64,000 bases of DNA from Gerris lacustris. Taxonomy: Eukaryota > Arthropoda > Insecta > Hemiptera > Gerridae. The translations under genes and the position numbers were made by a program. Within the stretch, counting starts at the first letter, position 1. Each line of letters starts with the position of its first letter. The notes under the pieces were generated by a model. That model had not been told where the DNA came from and did no database searches. It was given only the letters and a program-made list of their open reading frames with translations. Of the stretch, positions 20,716 through 32,871 are shown piece by piece. The stretch is from positions 72,975,644 to 73,039,643 of the forward strand of contig OX578276.1 in the NCBI GenBank assembly GCA_951217055.1, read 5' to 3'.

Positions 20716-23700
20716 AAAGGCCTAATGATGCCAGCTATGGGTGAAAATTTGCACTGATTATATTGTTTTAAAAAAATAGATTTGTTTTTTTAATGATCAT
20801 CCCTAGAGCCCAGTAAGAAAAATGATGATTAAATTTTAGTATAAGATTGGATAGTTATTTTAATCATGCATAAAAAAAATAAAATAAAATAATGAAATAA
20901 AATAAACCAATAACTTAATTATGCGTATCTATAACAATTTGTTTAATATGATGTAGGAGTATGGACTATTTCTTTTCTACTGCCGTAATGAGTTACTATT
21001 AAAATTAATGAAGTGTACTTTATTTGCAACTAGTATAGATTATATTAGTTGGGTTTCCATTAAAGTAGTAGATGTGATCACAGTGTTAATTGAAAGACAA
21101 GGATGTTAGAATTGGACATGGAATTGCTTAGAGAGGAAGTAAAGATGCAGTGTGTGAGTTTTAGAGACCATTGGCTCAGCTATCTGATGGCGCTCCGGGG
21201 CAATGGAACGCTTAGTCTTATCTCTTAGTTGCTTCTCACCCACTCACAACAAGTATAAACTACGGTCGTCTGCCCTCGGCAAAGGTTAAACTAGTGAAAA
21301 CAAGATTATCTGTGGTAAGGGGAGGAGGTTAGACTGCCTCAGTTCCTCGGTCGGATCCGTCGAGTGGCGTTATCAATCCTCGCCACGTGGTTCTCATCTC
21401 CTTACCCTAGCCTAAGAAACGAGGCTAAACTCTGCAGCTCCATTTCGTTTCAATCGTATTTGCTTCTTTCGTAGAACCTTTAGAATCTTTTTGTCTCGCC
21501 ACCAGACCGGTTATCTTTTTTCTATTTTCACATCAAGGCTACTTTACTTTAGAAAGTGCAGCCCTATCCTATTCACTTCAGAAGTAACTTTGCTTTTGAC
21601 CTCGCCTTTGTTTACACCTTTTCTTTTTTTAACTTTGTCTTTCAAAGTACTAAAATAAATTTAAGTGTTAGGTATAGGCAATTTTCAGTGATATTGTTAC
21701 ATCAATAAAAGTAAAATTCCTAATAGCCAAGTAAAATAAGAAATCATCTGCCGAAAAAATTCAATAAAGCAGCAAAAACTGTTCGCAAATCTTTTGCGCA
21801 CAGCTTTACTTAGGCATAAAAGTCCCTTTCGATAACTTGCTGGTTCAATATAAAATGCCATGAAAATAGGGGTTTTTCCGCAAATTTATTGCTTCCTATT
21901 GGTAGGACATTTTATCAAAGTAGGAAGTCATCAAATCAAGAAGGATCGACGTTTTTGGACACCTTAGAGAATTGATGACTAAACAAAAATCTCTGACCTC
22001 CCCCCAAAAAAATCAAATAATTTTGAAAATTTAGTGGTAATATCTGGATTAAAAATTTAAAGGAGACTTGAAAAATCATTGATTGCACTAATAAATAAAC
22101 GCAAAAGCTAACTTTAGAAAGCAAATCGAAACACAGGCAAATACAAACCTGAGGAAAAGCTTAACCGATACATGGAAAAGAACAGAAGAAGAAAATGCTA
22201 ACAAACACCCACCACCCAATAAAAATAAGATAAAATTGTAATTAAAGTTATGTTTTCTTGGACTCAAATCCAGCTGTAGAAACTTAGCGATAATCACCCT
22301 ACGACTATCTTGGAGAACTCATGTTACCCTTTTTCCTAGCCGAGCGTCTCTAGCTATAATCACTGGAGTCACTAGAGTCGATTGCTAAGCGATTGCAGCC
22401 GCCCAGTCAAGGAGCAGTCATAATCGCAGTCGCTAGCGATCCTTTGTGAATTCCACACGTGCAGTGCCGGCGAAACGCGCCACGAGCCAGCCTGTAAATT
22501 TAGATAAACGAACAAATTCAAAGTTAATTTATATAATATAATTAATATTATTTAGTAATATTAAATATTTATTTAAATCAATTATTAAATTACCTAAATA
22601 GGCCTTAAATCTTGAAGCTTTTGAAAATAAATATCATCGGCCTTTATTCGATATGAGGAGTTTATTCAAAAAATTATAATCTAAGCTAAGTTCACAGTTT
22701 TTTTATTGAGAAGTGCCAACACTTCTCAATCAACCTTTTGCACTAACTTTTTATATCCCATACCGATTTATTTTAACGACAGAAATGCCCGCTCTACACG
22801 TGTGAAGTTTTTTCTTGAAACTCATAATTTAACAAGTCTATCGCTGTAGCCGCGTGTGGGAAAACATTTTAAAGACATAGTTTATGCATTAGTATAAAGT
22901 TTTAAAGTTGTAGTCGAAAAATCTACTTTATATTTTTGAGTAATTTAGAACATAAATTTCGGGGCACTTTTTCAGAACTGATGGGGCCATTTCTACAACT
23001 AAATTATAAAGGAGTATTAAGCCAATTTTTTTTTTTTTACAAAAAAGAAGGTGAAGCAAAATATCTCTTCATAAAGATAAGGGGAAAATACTGGTAACAA
23101 CTACTGGTTTAATTCTAGTCTTATTGTCCAAGATGTTTTTCAGTCATAAGTTGGTAAGACTAGGAGGTTTATTTGGGGGCAAGTTAGCGAGGCGAGCCAA
23201 GTTGTGCGATTATTGTGTGGAGGGAGCCGGTAAGCTGCCTGTATCGCTCTATAACTCGAGACAAGGTGTTTGAATTCTCCTGGACTTGATCCAGCACCAC
23301 AAGTTTTCCTTTCTTTTTTATCCCCACCACTGTGTAGTTTCCCGAAAAGACGTTTTCCTTACTGATCGATAAAGCCCTTGCATTTCAATAACTACGCCCC
23401 CTTTTAACCTCGCCTTCTGGGCATTTTATAACTGTCGTTAAGTCTAGACATTACTATTCTGCTTCTTTTCTACTGAGTATTTCCTTCAAAACTAGGAAAT
23501 TTTCTGTCTCGATTTGACACTTTTTACGGAGTTGAGAAAAAAAAAACCCTAACCTCTGAAACGTAGCTTCCATTGTATTTCTACATCCCCTCAGGTGATT
23601 ATCCTTTTAATTTCGGGCTGATAATTTCTTTTTATCAGCTATCAGGTATACCCCGCGGTATCCCTATAATTGGACCCCTACTTCTCTAGTCCCTTTTACC

Positions 23701-24090
23701 GGATCCTCTTACTTGCTTCAACTTGTTTGCGAACGCTATCCACTTCTTTCCCTCCAGCTTGATTCCCATTTTAAAAGTTTAAACTTTCCTCTCTAAGACG
23801 CTGCCTCCTCTCTCTTAACTTTGCCCACAGTTTTGTTTTATTGTTATAGTGCTCAGACCTTTTTGTAGGGGAGCTCAAGTGTCCTTCTTTTTATTCCCCT
23901 TTCCCCATTTTAAATTTCTCTCCCATTGTTCTACTATTTAGTGCCCGGAGTCGAACCATTAATATCTCTTTAGATTTTATTGCGCTCTTTTAGAAAGCTC
24001 TAATCTCTTTATTGATTCAACGCTTCGAACCGTTTTATTGTTGTAATTTGTTACATAATTTTAATCTCGGTTTAGTGAAAATGTTACTTT
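20716..24090. other. No gene seen; GC-richer patches
   Basis: It is mostly AT-rich. Patches at 21175-21620, 22320-22500 and 23150-23480 are visibly less AT-rich but show no motif, splice-delimited ORF or repeat partner that I recognise. Short frames at 21936-22124 and 22088-22297 (minus) lack recognisable domains. Confidence 0.4.
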
Positions 24091-24223
24091 TGCTTCCGAG
24101 CTTACCGAAGGTAACGGAAGCATTGTGTTCACTTTTGAGAACGAAAAACTTTTATGCCTCCGATTTCAAAAATTCCAAGACAGAAATCCGTTTCAGACAT
24201 CAGGGAACATTTTTGGTCTCGTA

Positions 24224-24281
<58 letters not shown>

Positions 24282-24710
24282 GGTCGGTCTGTGTGTCCGC
24301 GAATTATGAAACGTGCGACGATAACTTGAGTAAATGTCGTCCGATTTTGATGAAATTTGGTAGACATGTTCATTTTACGAATGCTCAGGACGAGTTCGTT
24401 GGACAACGTTATCCGTCCAAGCGTTCACGAGTAACGCTCGTGTAAACGTGAACTTTAAATTTAAAATTGGAATTTTTGGTCGGGGAAAAAATCTAACTTT
24501 ATCTATTCAATGAGACTAACATTTTTTTCAAATACAATTTTTTAGTAAAACCAACAGCGACACCGCTATGAAGTGTTAAAGATTGCTAAAACTATTAATA
24601 GTTTTTACAAAATAAACAATATAACAATAAAGTAATATAACAATAATTGTTATAGTACATGATAGCATGCGAGGAAGCTATGTGCCACACTAATTGGCAG
24701 TCTATTTTTT
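24091..24710 (+). mobile_element. Family Q/R composite copy
   Basis: It starts at GCTTCCGAGCTTACCGAAGG, runs through the CCAAGACAGAAATCCGTTTC block, a (CTGT)n array at 24224-24280, then R-type sequence (GACGAGTTCGTTGGACAACG; CAACAGCGACACCGCTAT). It ends in an inward Q terminus at 24661-24706 (GCGAGGAAGCTATGTGCCAC..TTGGCAGTCTATT). Q interior and R arm thus occur as one unit bounded by a Q terminus. The frames of about 100 aa across it (24012-24445) match no family I know. Confidence 0.65.
24224..24280. repeat. (CTGT)n microsatellite
   Basis: About 14 units of the tetranucleotide lie inside the Q copy. Equivalent CTGT/GACA arrays sit at the matching place in other Q and R copies (13841, 14565, 51163, 51656), so the array is a property of the family. 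Confidence 0.95.
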
Positions 24711-26805
24711 CTTTTTTTTTTGTAATGATTCAGATCAATATATAATTTTAAGAACAATTTTATAGTTTTAATTAAATGTATATATTTTTATAACAGAATA
24801 TTCATGATGCATTGTAGATCCATGCAAATTAATACATTTTACATTCCACTATTATTCGTAAATTGTTTTGTCATTGTATAATAATATTATATATCATATT
24901 AAAACTATATTAAGAGTATATTAATAAACTGAAATAATAGCTAATTATGTTTTTGCTATAAATGTAAATACTATATGTTTAATCAATAAATTGATCATGA
25001 ATTTATATTTGGGTCATCATTAATAATAATTAATATAAATTTAACTTGCTTCTAATCAATTACATTTTTTGAAAGTACTTTTTGGAGACTTTGGAACGTA
25101 AAAGAGTAATTTGTAAAACATAAATTAGTGGTACATAATCTGACCACTGGTATTCGATTACTGAATATGAAATACGTTTAGCCCCCGAATTTAATTTAAT
25201 TTATTATGATTGGAAATTGACGCTTAGTCAAAATTATTTTAATAAATTAATTTTCAAATATTCATCAATTAATTAATTTTGTACTTAGTTTAGAATGTGT
25301 TGGAAACCCTTGACAATATGTACCTAATTGGTACCGGTGGTATTACTATAAGGATAAACCTTGCACTCGCCAGGCCCCTTCATAACAACAAGATCAACAA
25401 CTATAGGAGCGATTATCCGAAACATTCGCAATACAATGGACGGCCCCAACCGCTTCTTCAGGGAGGCCTCATGGCTTTTGTTCATGAAATATTTTTGGAT
25501 AGGACACGTTTGGGGAAATTTTCTCCTTGAACTAGTAAGCAATCTTATGGAATAGAGTTGACATTTTAGTTCCAATATAGGAATCGGTAAGGTGTAAAAG
25601 TATGAATTGGGTGTAATTGTTGAAATCCATTACACTTTTAAGCTAAACTTTTGGTTTTTATTGTTTGAAAGGTAAATATGGACTGGGTGAAGTCGATTAG
25701 GTGAGAATTGAGCCAAAAATTAGAAGAACGTTAAACTACTAGCTTTACCAATCGAAAAACTAAATTATGTTTTATTATTAATATAATTTCCACCAAAGAA
25801 ACAAAAAAAACTGTTTTGAAACAAAAGAAAAATTTTGTCACACTGTCTCTATTTGTACTCAATCGTGTAAATTTTAGTTCATTTTTATAATTGAATAAGC
25901 AAACTTTTTACGCATCCCATATGCTGGGTAGAAGAGTTTACTTATAAATATTTTATAAAACGGTAGGTATAGAGTTTTTTGTTGGAGGTTGAGGGGGGAG
26001 AGTTTGCAAAGGAAACCAATTACTGGGATTGGCATGGGATGGGGTGTAAGTCTATTGTTTCCAGAAGCTTGGCTCAAACCGTTTTTATTGAATTGTATTT
26101 CCCAGCTTGACCAAACAAAGACATCTTTCTACTAAGTGCACTAGATTTTACCGTTTGCACAACAACTTAAAGGGGTCGGTCTAAGAACAAAATCAAAGTT
26201 AATTGCTTCTCACTCAGGAGATAGATTGACCTTTTGAACAAAACAAATATATAAAAATATAATGTTTAGAGGTGAGGTAGAAAATATTGGCTATTATAAA
26301 TGATAAAAGTTATATAAAAAAAAATGCATTTGTGTAAGGAATGTCACTAGGCATAGGCCTTAAAACATGTTCCAGGTCACCATTTTACTGAATTATTTAT
26401 CAACTTAACTTCAAGCAATACTTTATTATAATAAAGTTTTCTTTGTTTGAAAAATAAAAATAAAGTAACAGTATAAAATAATATTAGCCATTTTAGTTAT
26501 TTAAATCAATTTTGGTACATTTCGCTCTATTTCCAATATAATCTTAAAACTAGATTTTAAACTATTTTGTATTAGAGCAAGATATCTACTATGATCGAAG
26601 TGATTATAATTTGTTTAATACAGAAAATGTGTTTCAATCAGATTCTGCATGTATTTAAGTTCTGTAGACGTTTTCTCCGAAATAAATTACATATTTTTAT
26701 TGTAGGTAAAAACTTAATAAAACAATAAATCTAAAGGTTTCAACTTTGCTTTTATGTTTATAATTTATTTTAGGCATATTGGATTTTTAAATTTTATTTT
26801 TGCTT
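24711..26805. other. AT-rich stretch, no gene seen
   Basis: No recognisable domain. Overlapping frames of 64-83 aa on both strands at 25297-25575 share one less AT-rich patch; none matches a known family by eye. Confidence 0.4.
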
Positions 26806-26945
26806 CCGAGCTTATCATCAACGGTAACAAAAGCATTGTAAATTCTGTAGAACGATTTGTTTTAATCTTGAAATTAAAAATTTCTTTGAACTAGCCAGAC
26901 AGCAGTCTGTTGTCTGGTATCATACGCACGCACGCACACGAACAT
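26806..26945 (+). repeat. Degenerate Q fragment
   Basis: TTGCTTCCGAGCTTATCATC..GGTAACAAAAGCATTG resembles the Q start at 24091, followed by a decayed GACAGCAGTCTGTTGTCTG tract and ACGCACGCACGCACACG. Confidence 0.5.
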
Positions 26946-28000
26946 GTTTTTAAAACTACTTATTCGGGGGATATGTTAATGTAAGCCCGCAATGGTCCCT
27001 TTTCGCAATGGTTTTTTCCTCCTGCATTCGCACAATCTCATTTTTTTTTTCTCTGCTTTTGCTATTTTTGTATTATGTTATTGCTTTATTAATAGTTTAA
27101 TAAAATAAAAGATTTTTTCCACTACTTTGTATTTTTATTGTAAAGGATTACTAGGATTAGTGTGTATTCCTGAGCCTGAGGGCCGAGGGCTCAGGTTCAG
27201 GAATGGAGATTAGGGGTCAGGTAGATGGGAGTACCTAAAAGAAGGGTTCAATAAAAAATATACTGACCAAACTATAACTATAAAATATTTGAATGTATAA
27301 CATCCAAATTTAAACGGATAAATTACTATTTTTTTTTTATTTCCACTATTATATTATGTATGTTATACAATGCACGTTATTGCTTTATGAATATTTTAAT
27401 AAAATGAAACATTTTTTCTACTATTTGCACTGTTATCTTAAATTCATCATCAGCGACCCCCAAAAAAACTTTGGTTAAATTTTTAGTTCTTAATTTATGT
27501 ATAATTATCACGAATTCCGTATAAAACGGAAGATTTTTCCCGCCATCCTTGGGCCGCCATTTTTATTTTTTATTTTTGACTTCAAATTCTTAATCAGCGA
27601 CCCCAAAAACCCTTATTACTTGTTAGCAATCCAAAATAAAAGATATTCAAACTCAAAAAACGGTATTTTTCGTTCAAAATGTGGCTTACGTTATAGCTTC
27701 ATTGACTTCACTAGTATGTATGTTACTAGTTTAAATAAAAGCTATGATAGGTATGCATTGTTAATACGTATTAATATGAAGCACATAACCTGTAGTACCT
27801 TTTAATGTATGTTAAAACTTGATTTTTTTATTTTTTTAATGACACCGTTACTGTTACTAGTCTACTGTTACCTATTGTGATGTAGTTTATAGTTTAGTTT
27901 TAGATTGTTATTCTGAATGTTAGTTTTAATCTGTGTTAGTGTTGTTAGTGAATTTAATGGTTACCAATTCTACCCTAGTTACTTGTCTTTTCACTCATAT
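26946..28000. other. AT-rich stretch, no gene seen
   Basis: A 102-aa frame at 27497-27805 is Phe/Lys/Ile-rich with no recognisable motif and is probably chance in AT-rich DNA. Confidence 0.4.
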
Positions 28001-28165
28001 GGATATTGACGTGGTGAACTACCAGGTTCCCGAATGAGACCCAGTAGTTTGGATACTACTGTATTTATCACTAATGTAAATTTTAACCCAGAAATTTAAA
28101 GTATAGGATAGAGGCTCGAAAATGGCCAGATTAGCCGAAACGTTGCCATCTAACATGAAACAACA
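28000..28165 (+). repeat. Possible decayed Penelope-like end
   Basis: Near 28110-28147 the order GGC..GAAAATGGC, GCC GAAAC GTTGCC recalls the minimal hammerhead arrangement of Penelope-like elements, with outer GGC/GCC and inner GGC/GCC pairs, but the CUGANGA core is lost. It is only suggestive. Confidence 0.25.
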
Positions 28166-28881
28166 CTAGTTTTCTTCTTCTTCCTACCCTTCAAGGATCC
28201 AAACTTATGATAATTAAATATTGTTCATATGATTAAAATAATTACTAAATTCATCCGAAAAACAACTTTTTTCCCCCCAATTTTCACTATTTTGCTGTAT
28301 GTATATATCTATAAATATTTCATTTCTTTACTAATTGACTTACTTTTGAGTTATATTAGTTAATATAAGTATATCATTTGTGTAAATAATAAAAAAAAAA
28401 CTCTGATAATATTGCATTATAAACATGATATTGTGAATTGTTTTAAAGAAAATCGCTATTTTATTGATTTTTTACTACGTTTTTATTAGCTTACAATCTT
28501 GTTTGTTTGTTTGTTTGTTTGTTTGTCCGGTACAAATCTGGCAATCGATTTCTAACTAACTTCCCGAATAGCTAGACATTTGAAACTTTTAGCATAGCTC
28601 AGAACACGATGACAATGCATTATTTTAATACTTTTAGCCATCTTTCAGCAGAATTTAATTAGTTTTCAGTAAATTTTGCTGTGCGGAAAGTTAGTTCGGA
28701 AAAAATCCGCAAGTTATTTTATTTCTTTTGCCATATCCAATATTTACGCAATCTTCATTTTGACGGGTCTCAAATTTGTGATAGATAAACATTGAATGAC
28801 AGCAAAACAGGAAATATCGATTATATTATTTATCGATTATATTATTTAATATATATCGATGGCACGGTTTAGATTTGGTGT

Positions 28882-28894
28882 TGGGGAGATCCGT
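28882..28894. repeat. SINE target-site duplication, left
   Basis: TGGGGAGATCCGT is repeated exactly at 29192-29204. Confidence 0.9.
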
Positions 28895-29191
28895 AGTAGT
28901 AGTAGTAGTAGTCTAGTACTTTCTACTAGGACGGGTAGGACGAACCACTTGTTCGAACCTTGCAATTAGGCCATCATTCAGGCCCTTTTTACGCCCCGCG
29001 GTAGAGAGTTCCAGCCACTTCACACATCATACATATGTACATTTGTACCGCCGAAGCGAGTATGATGTGATCAATAGTGAGCCATATAAATCAGAGTGTC
29101 ACGGCGAGGAATCGAACCCCGTCTCGTTCCACTCGAGATTCAGTGATGGCCGAGCAGACGTGGTTTAACTCACACGGCTACGCTAGCTCCC
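28895..29191 (-). mobile_element. tRNA-derived SINE
   Basis: Read on the minus strand, the 297-bp body starts GGAGCTAGCGTAGCCGTGTG. It has an A-box-like TAGCCGTGTGA (29170-29180) and a B-box-like GGTTCGATTCC (29108-29118) about 50 bp further, which suits RNA polymerase III. It ends in a (CTA)n tail (plus strand TAG repeats, 28894-28913). An exact 13-bp target duplication flanks it. The paralogous family N copy near 48020-48050 lacks it and keeps a single target site, which independently confirms insertion. The 81-aa frame at 29077-29322 is a by-product. Confidence 0.9.
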
Positions 29192-29204
29192 TGGGGAGAT
29201 CCGT
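29192..29204. repeat. SINE target-site duplication, right
   Basis: Exact copy of 28882-28894. Confidence 0.9.
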
Positions 29205-29927
29205 TGTACCTACAAAGATTTATCTTTTTATAGGTTTAAGATCAGCTCTCTGGATGGTTGTCATTTATGTGAAAAATAAATTCGGAACTATTTTTTTTCC
29301 ACTAACATTATATATTATATAACAATAACAATTATATTATCAACACTACATACGATTCAACAGAAAATTTAAAAACGTAGTATATAAAAAGTTCTTTTTA
29401 TCTTGAAATTATTTATATACCAATTTTCAAATATAAAGCGGCACCATTTAAAATTTTCCGATTGACCTGAAACTTTTCAAAAATAATTTTATCGTGTATT
29501 CGCACAAAGTTAGGGGTTGGGGGCACAAAATTTCAATACTTTTTTTTCACCCCTATGATGAAGGCCCACCTTAATGTATATACAAAAATCACAAATTCAC
29601 ATTGAAAACTAATTTTTACTTGACATCACAGACTAATTACTAAATATTTCTAACAACAGTAAAATAAAAAGTGAATGATTTGCACATTTGCTTACTCTTA
29701 TAATCTTATTATTGATTTAGTAAAAAAATGAAACATTATTTAGCCTTAAGTGGATCAACCTTTATTTGTAAAATATAAATGAAAGAGTACTACCACCAAC
29801 TATAATAATTTATTAGATTATTTAGTTATGTAGGTTCCGATACCTTCGAAGTAAATGAAAACAGTTTTAACAGCATTAAAAAAGGGGGAAACATTTAATT
29901 AATTAGAAAATTATAAGGGATGGGACT

Positions 29928-29972
29928 CGAGGAAGCTATATATCATACTAATTAGTAGACTATTTTTTTGTT
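29928..29972 (-). repeat. Family Q terminus
   Basis: ACTCGAGGAAGCTATATATC..ACTAATTAGTAGACTATT is a diverged inward Q terminus. A second one is at 30135-30178 (GGAAGCTATGTGCCACACTA..TTGGTAAAATATT), so the 200 bp between them may be part of a Q-type unit. Confidence 0.6.
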
Positions 29973-30047
29973 CGGCTAAATTTTTTTCATATTGAATATA
30001 TTTCTGAGGCTGAAATAAACTGTGTTGCCCTGCCCTCCGTCGCCGTA

Positions 30048-30109
30048 TTCTCATTGTGTGCGGGCACACAATGAGAACGAACATACAAGGCCGGGGCCTT
30101 GTATGTTCG
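30048..30109. repeat. Two adjacent perfect hairpins, GG loops
   Basis: 30048-30061 pairs with 30064-30077 (14 bp, loop GG). 30078-30092 pairs with 30095-30109 (15 bp, loop GG). Both stems are perfect and they abut with no gap. The function is unknown. Confidence 0.9.
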
Positions 30110-30134
30110 TTTTTGCAAAAAAATCATTAAAGTT

Positions 30135-30178
30135 CGTAAAGGAAGCTATGTGCCACACTAATTGGTAAAATATTTTTA
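30135..30178 (-). repeat. Family Q terminus
   Basis: GGAAGCTATGTGCCACACTA followed by ATTGGTAAAATATT matches the inward Q terminus seen at 24661-24706. Confidence 0.65.
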
Positions 30179-30727
30179 TATTTTATTTATTTAATAATGA
30201 CGAGATGAACATTCTAATTATACTTTTTATTGATTTATTTACCCTTTTCTGTTTCATAATCTTTAATTAAGATGGCTGATGAAAGATGAATTTTTTTCTC
30301 TCTTACAAATCTTATTTAATAGGGGTTTTTCCCCAGATGGTAGAGAAGAAGGAAATGAATAAATAACAAGTCAATGGAAAATTCTTTATCCATCTTTTTT
30401 CTGGTTTTCCCTCTAAATATATTTTTTATCCATCATTTGGTTTAGAACTATGAATAATCCCAAATTGCGTGGGATATTATTACCTATAATTTTTATACTC
30501 TATTTTATTTTATTCATTAAGTTGTATTGTTTAATTTAATTTAAATTTGGAAATTACAATGTAGTAAAAATAATACTTATTTATTTTTCAAATATACATT
30601 CAACAAATGTATGTGTATCGTTATAAACGTGTATCATATCCTGTAATTCACAGTTAGATATTGTTGTCGGTACACCTCAGTCTTCTCTACAAGACATTGT
30701 AAGGTAAATCTTAAAGCATTCTGCGGG

Positions 30728-30781
30728 AAACAAACTCATTCATTAAATATAATATATTCTATTTAATGAATGAGTTTGTTT
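30728..30781. repeat. 21-bp-arm hairpin at family P border
   Basis: 30728-30748 is complementary to 30761-30781 (AAACAAACTCATTCATTAAAT) with a 12-nt AT-only loop. It ends exactly where family P copy 1 starts. Confidence 0.85.
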
Positions 30782-31410
30782 TTTACTTTCTCATATAAAG
30801 AGAAAGTATTGTGATGGCGCGAAAATTCGATTTTGAGATTTTGATGGATTTACACGTTTTGAGGTCCCCTGAGTCCAAAAAAGTGGTTTTTAAAAAATGT
30901 CTGTCTGTCTGTCGTCTGTGCAGACGCCTGGAGCCTAAACTACTGAGCCGATTTTGACGAAATTTGGCATACATGTTCACAAAAATCATACCCCGAGGCG
31001 AAATCGAGAAATGAATTTTAGCTCCAAATTTGGGGGCGCTACCTCCCAAAAACTCTAAAAAAACGTGAAAAAAAATATTTCTCAAAAACGGTTCCGACGA
31101 TTTTGATTAAAAAATTCTAAAATGTAGTCCATTTGAATACAAATCCAACGATGTAAGCCGTTTTCCCGGGAAAAATCTAGTTCCTGAGAAATTAGCTTAA
31201 AACGCGGATGGAGATAGCCCGGGTTCGATTCCCCGCTCAGGAGAAGTTATTTTTATGATAAATTTTAATGAAATGTTTAATAATATTTAAATGTACATTT
31301 GAAAACTAATAATGTGGCACTGAACCATTGAAACTAATGGAAACACTGGGCTAAGTAATTATAAACTTTTATATGAGAAAGTTTGTCTGAGTTGTTTCGG
31401 ACCGATTTTT
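30781..31410 (+). mobile_element. Family P element, copy 1
   Basis: About 630 bp, closely repeated in the same orientation at 31961-32576. ACTTTCTCATATAA near the start (30785-30798) is inverted at 31369-31382, and the start folds as TACTTTCTC/GAGAAAGTA. Shared interior blocks are GAGGTCCCCTGAGTCC, a CTGTCTGTC tract, CGATTTTGACGAAATTTGGC and GGGTTCGATTCCCCGC, the last resembling a polymerase III B box. No coding domain; the minus-strand frames in both copies run parallel only because of duplication. Confidence 0.75.
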
Positions 31411-31664
31411 ATTTTAAATACACCTTTAATAATCCATCAAAAAAACTGAAAAAATTTACAATTTAAGAAGGTTTTTAAGTTCAACAACATTTTGTTGAAG
31501 AATAAAATATCCCTACAACTCTACATCAACTTCTGTTATTGTATTTGATTCCCGTTTATAAAAGTAAAAGTGTTTTATATTTATTCATTTAGAGGTTAAA
31601 TGTCTTTCCTGAAACTTTATAGCATCATAGTTTGGTTTTGTATATTATTACATTTTCTTGCTCC

Positions 31665-31684
31665 CCCCCCCCCCCCCCCCCCCC
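31665..31684. repeat. C homopolymer (about 20 bp)
   Basis: A long C-run in AT-rich DNA between the two P copies. Confidence 0.95.
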
Positions 31685-31960
31685 TCTTATTTCACTCCCT
31701 TCAGATTGGGTGTCAATGCGACAAAATGAAGCGACTCTAGCCGTTATATCGGATTGAATAACTTCGACTCCGAGCTTCTTTTATAACTTCAAATCCGATT
31801 TTTAGTAGCTCCGGTATTGTCATGGTTGAAAAATCGATTTTATTATTGTCTTCTTGAGGAAATCATACTAAATTTCAAGCCTTATCTATATGAGATGGAA
31901 GAAAGAGCGACAAGTAAAGGCTTTTACTTTTTATATAAATATATAGATTATCTCCACGCA

Positions 31961-32576
31961 TTTTTACTTTCTCATATAAAGAGAAAGTATTGTGATGGCG
32001 CGAAAATTCGATTTTGAGATTTTGATGGATTTACACGTTTTGAGGTCCCCTGAGTCCAAAAAAGTGGTTTTTAAAAAATGTCTGTCCGTCGTCTGTCGTC
32101 TGTCATCTGTGCAGACGCCTGGAGCCTAAACTACAGGGCCGATTTTGACGAAATTTGGCATACATGTTCAGAAAAATCATACCCCGAGGCGAAATCGAGA
32201 AATGAATTTTAGCTCTAAATTTGGGGGCGCTACCCCCCAAAAACTCTGAAAAAACCGGAAAAAAAATTATTTCTCGAAAACGGTTCCGACGATTTTGATT
32301 AAAAAATTCTAAAATGTAGTCCATTGGAATACGAATCCAACGATATAAGCCGTTTTCCCGGGAAAAATCTAGTTCCTGAGAAAATAGCTTAAAACGCGGA
32401 CGGAGAGAGCCCGGGTTCGATTCCCCGCCCAGGAGAAGTTATTTTTATGATACATTTTGATGAAATGTTCAATAATATTTAAATGTACATTTGAAAACTA
32501 ATAAGTGGAAACACTGGGCTAAGTAATTATGAACTCATATATGAGAAAGTTTGTCTGAGTTGTCTCGGACCGATTT
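31961..32576 (+). mobile_element. Family P element, copy 2
   Basis: The same structure as copy 1, 550 bp downstream. The CTGTCTGTC tract differs (GTCCGTCGTCTGTCGTCTGTC) and about 15-20 bp near the 3' end are missing. A third, heavily diverged relative occupies 51330-51530. Confidence 0.75.
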
Positions 32577-32790
32577 TTTTTTTCCTGTGCAGTATTTTTT
32601 AATCTTTTAATGTAATAAAAAGTATGTTTATTAATTTACTTTAATAGTAATGTGTACAGATTCACACGTACTGCATAATTTAATACATTTTTAATTAATT
32701 ATGAGTTCATTAACTATCAATAGTTTCTATAACATGTGTAGCCACTATCTAATTATTACTATTTACAATGGTATTTACAATGATATTTAC

Positions 32791-32793
<3 letters not shown>

Positions 32794-32867
<74 letters not shown>
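32794..32867. repeat. (AT)n microsatellite
   Basis: A pure array of about 74 bp that directly adjoins the outer edge of a family Z copy. Confidence 0.98.

Positions 32868-32871
<4 letters not shown>

Larger units (their letters stand above)
28473..29382 (+). mobile_element. Family N TIR element carrying a SINE
   Basis: The ends are TACTACGTTTTTA (28473-28485) and its complement TAAAAACGTAGTA (29370-29382), consistent with CTACGTTTTTA termini flanked by TA. Without the inserted SINE it is about 600 bp. It contains a (TTTG)n run near 28500 and blocks GGAAAGTTAGTTCGGAAAAA and CTTCATTTTGACGGGTC. Related copies lie inverted at 47850-48530 and 33172-33768. It is non-coding, so a non-autonomous Tc1/mariner-like element is possible. 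Confidence 0.7.

Noticed and set aside
24224..24280. CRISPR-like array
   Set aside because: It is a simple tetranucleotide repeat without spacers. The 36-bp array at 9.9 kb has only four diverged blocks in a eukaryotic repeat, so it is not a CRISPR either.
24012..24445. Overlapping frames of 68-106 aa with Cys-Leu-Ser-Val repeats, and similar frames at 13759, 14495 and 51603
   Set aside because: They read the CTGT/GACA tracts and repeat DNA. Different copies disagree in frame and no domain is recognisable.
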